A stretch of DNA of 18,076 nucleotides from Verrucomicrobiota bacterium (GTDB lineage: Bacteria; Verrucomicrobiota; Verrucomicrobiae; Limisphaerales; UBA11358), in NCBI GenBank assembly GCA_014860005.1, contig JACZKP010000084.1, forward strand, positions 1 through 18,076, given 5' to 3'. Positions 16,469-18,076 of this stretch are shown here, piece after piece. The notes beneath the pieces are model-generated. The model was not told the origin of the DNA. It saw nothing but the letters and a program-made list of their open reading frames with translations, and made no database searches. Position 1 is the stretch's first letter. Each line of letters begins with the position of its first letter. The translations under genes and the position numbers were made by a program.

Positions 16469-17380
16469 TTACACCACACGTTGCCTGCGGAGGAAACGGA
16501 TGGTGCTCGCGCCAAAAGGCAGCAGCAGCAAGGCGCCGGCGATGAAGGTGGCGGGTTCGGGGACGGGAACGACGTCCGCCCAAGCGGTGCCGATCCGCAA
16601 CATGTCGTAATACACCGTGTCTCCGCCATCGAGATTGGCGGTGCGAAACCCGAACGAGGAAAGGTCGCTGCTTAACCCGGTGCCGCTTTGTATTATGGTA
16701 CCATTCGGGGTGCCGCTGCTTGCGTAAACCGGATTCACCCAGAGGTTGGCAGTGGTGTAGGGATTCGCGGCGCCGGAGGTGGTCTTGGAGAATTGGGCGA
16801 CGACAAGATACGTCACGCCCATCGTGAGGTTCTGGTAGTAGGCAGCGTTGTTTCCATCGAGTTTCGCCCGGGCAAAAACGTCGTAGGTGGTGGCGCCTCC
16901 GCCTTGATTAGCCTTCAGCCCGAGGCCGATGCCATTCATGTTATTAAACCAGCCGGCGCCAAAATCGTTGTTGTCGAGGGTGCCGGTCACGTTGAGCAGG
17001 AGACCGACGTAGAAGGTGTCCCCGCTGAACACGCTGGCCAGCGCGCGCTGGGCGGCGGTATCGCTATTGCCCTGCAACCTGAGTCTGTCGGCGCCGCCAT
17101 TGTGCGTGTAGCCATCAATGCGGGTGTAAGAAAGTCCACCAGCCAGGATTTCTGTGACGCTGGTGTTGGCGCTCCACGCACCAGAAAAGCCGGTGCCGCC
17201 GCTCTTTCCGTGGAGTTCTCCGGCACCGTAATTGAAATCTTCGCTCACGAGGAGGCTGGCGTGGGCCGAGAGCAGGCCAGAGCACAGCGCAAGCCCAGTG
17301 GCGACGGCGAGTTTTCTCAGCGTGGATTGCGGTAAGGCTGGGCAAGCCGTAATCCGTCTGCCGCGAAAGAATGTCTTCAT
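16469..17380 (-). CDS. PEP-CTERM sorting-domain protein, LamG-like ectodomain suspected
   Basis: A 303-residue exported protein. It has a long basic N-region (MKTFFRGRR ...) followed by a hydrophobic signal core LAVATGLALCSGLLSAHA, with cleavage near residue 41. The mature part begins LLVSEDFNYGAGELHGKSGGTGFSGAW, a start common among Verrucomicrobiota PEP-CTERM proteins with a concanavalin/LamG-like beta-sandwich; this fold is inferred. The C-terminus is PEPATF at 274-279, a hydrophobic IAGALLLLPFG, and a basic RFLRRQRVV tail. The LLLLPFG helix matches the other PEP-CTERM protein in the window, but the ectodomains do not. I chose the ATG at 17380 because it gives a signal peptide; the frame is open to 17572 but runs through the shared upstream element. 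No clear ribosome-binding site. Exosortase substrate by family. Confidence 0.9.
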   Translation of the reverse strand: MKTFFRGRRITACPALPQSTLRKLAVATGLALCSGLLSAHASLLVSEDFNYGAGELHGKSGGTGFSGAWSANTSVTEILAGGLSYTRIDGYTHNGGADRLRLQGNSDTAAQRALASVFSGDTFYVGLLLNVTGTLDNNDFGAGWFNNMNGIGLGLKANQGGGATTYDVFARAKLDGNNAAYYQNLTMGVTYLVVAQFSKTTSGAANPYTTANLWVNPVYASSGTPNGTIIQSGTGLSSDLSSFGFRTANLDGGDTVYYDMLRIGTAWADVVPVPEPATFIAGALLLLPFGASTIRFLRRQRVV

Positions 17381-17463
17381 AAAAGAATTTGTTTGTCCGG
17401 CGTTACTGCTGCCGTAGTTCGAGTTCAGTTGAAGGGGATTATGCCAACAGATGATCGAGCCAG

Positions 17464-17528
17464 CTATCCCCTGGCGGGACATCTTGATGCACTTTTGGGA
17501 CATCGGGGGGAAAGCGGAAATTTGGAAA
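17464..17528 (-). promoter_or_regulatory. Shared upstream element, copy B (before second PEP-CTERM gene)
   Basis: The partner of 15962-16026 (54 of 65 identical, no gaps). It carries two perfect GGGACATC boxes at 17476-17483 and 17497-17504, again 21 bases apart, two turns of the helix. It ends 83 bases upstream of the start codon. The two copies lie in the same orientation and at similar distance from the two PEP-CTERM genes. Confidence 0.55.
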
Positions 17529-18076
17529 ACAGCCCAGTGAAGCAGCCCGGTGGAATACCAAAGCGATTCCACGGGCCAAGGCGGGCTTCACGGGCCAGGG
17601 AAAGCTGAAATCAGGACCACGGACAAAAGGACAGCAGGACTACGGGACCACGGGACAACAAGATAACCAGGTCAGAGGTCAGGGGATGTTCGTCAGGGAA
17701 TCAGGACAGGGCTGTGAGTTTTATTCCTCTGACCTTCATTCCCCTGACTTCAGCCCGCTTTGGGTGCGGCTCTGTAACGCCGGTTTTCCAACCGGCGACC
17801 GGCGGGCCGACTGAAAAGTCGGCGTTACGGGTTGTGGTGCATGGCGGGTGGCACGGGCGTCCCGCCTGTTCGAACCGCAACGCACGGGCGGGACGCCCAT
17901 GCCACTACCAAGTTCATGCGAAGCCTCGACCTCCGAGAACGGACGCGCAGCGGGGCCATGAACCGTGGGGCAGGCTTTCCAGCCTGCCGATGCACCGGAC
18001 TTTCCAGTCCGGTATCCCGACGGGCGACAGGAATGTCGCCCGAACCGGCAGACAAGAATGTCTGCCCTACTACCGA
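17529..18076. repeat. Gene-free hairpin array at the right edge
   Basis: No gene is supported. The left part holds a GTGGAAT/ATTCCAC hairpin (17550-17572), GGAC-rich direct repeats (about 17612-17660) and an inverted pair AGGTCAGAGG/CCTCTGACCT (17669-17678 with 17726-17735). The right part is a run of perfect hairpins: 17778-17797 (loop TTCC), 17806-17823 (loop GAAA), 17969-17988 (loop TTCC), 17994-18013 (loop TTCC), 18021-18042 (loop GGAA) and 18047-18066 (loop AGAA). A 20-base inverted pair (17848-17867 with 17886-17905, 18 matches) lies between them. On the minus strand GTAG immediately precedes the hairpin at 18047-18066 (18067-18070) and overlaps the arm at 17886-17905 (17905-17908), as in REP elements. 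Confidence 0.75.

Noticed and set aside
17381..17464. Sigma-54 promoter (TGGCA-like near 17440) for the second PEP-CTERM gene
   Set aside because: The expected GC of the -12 element is missing at the fixed 10-base distance from GG, so the match is incomplete.
17830..18055. A small minus-strand protein-coding gene at the right edge
   Set aside because: The frame is made wholly of palindromic repeat sequence, which yields open frames on both strands; there is no ribosome-binding site or recognisable domain.
17778..18066. CRISPR array
   Set aside because: The units are hairpins of differing stem sequence with short gaps, not identical direct repeats with uniform spacers, and no cas genes are present.

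Overview
The window reads as chromosomal DNA of a Gram-negative bacterium of the Verrucomicrobiota, most likely near the Pedosphaera/Limisphaerales group. This is inferred from two PEP-CTERM proteins, a UvrA carrying lineage-style insertions, a zinc-ribbon plus single-membrane-segment protein, and intergenic DNA full of GC-rich palindromic repeats. No taxonomic marker such as rRNA is present, so the placement is moderate-confidence.

Left part (about 1-4720, minus strand). After a mostly empty end with one possible small membrane ORF, there is a compact five-gene unit read right to left: a NusG/RfaH/UpxY-type antiterminator paralogue, then rfbA, rfbC, rfbD and rfbB. The four rfb genes are the complete dTDP-glucose-1-phosphate to dTDP-L-rhamnose pathway, with 11-base and 5-base gaps and a 4-base stop/start overlap. 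The antiterminator at the head suggests that this sugar-nucleotide operon, or a polysaccharide locus it belongs to, is controlled at the level of transcript elongation.

Middle (4720-7850). A divergently transcribed gene for a zinc-ribbon, single-pass membrane protein of unknown function follows, with a reasonable promoter. Then comes a scar region: the 5' half of a tRNA-Leu(UAA) gene that stops inside the anticodon arm, a frameshifted IS4-type transposase remnant (minus), and directly abutting it a frameshifted IS3-type transposase C-terminus (plus).

Right-middle (7855-14120, plus strand). Housekeeping genes: uvrA (nucleotide excision repair), a large exported TPR-repeat protein, and an A-type iron-sulfur carrier (IscA/ErpA family), closed by a bidirectional terminator. 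The uvrA gene is unusual: a 73-bp REP-doublet-like palindrome lies in frame inside it, and a second repetitive in-frame segment lies further upstream.

Right end (14120-18076). A dead fragment of a group II intron maturase is followed by two minus-strand PEP-CTERM genes for exported, surface-anchored proteins. Both are preceded by the same 65-bp element, which contains two GGGACATC-type boxes exactly 21 bp apart. The gene-free DNA between and beyond these genes is made of arrays of short perfect hairpins; neighbouring hairpins differ in stem sequence but reuse the same or the complementary tetraloop. Two minus-strand hairpin units begin with GTAG, the head typical of REP elements.

I do not see a CRISPR array, phage, toxin-antitoxin or obvious defence operon. 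The most interesting material is the repeat system (in-gene REP doublet and tetraloop-sharing hairpin arrays) and the shared PEP-CTERM upstream element.
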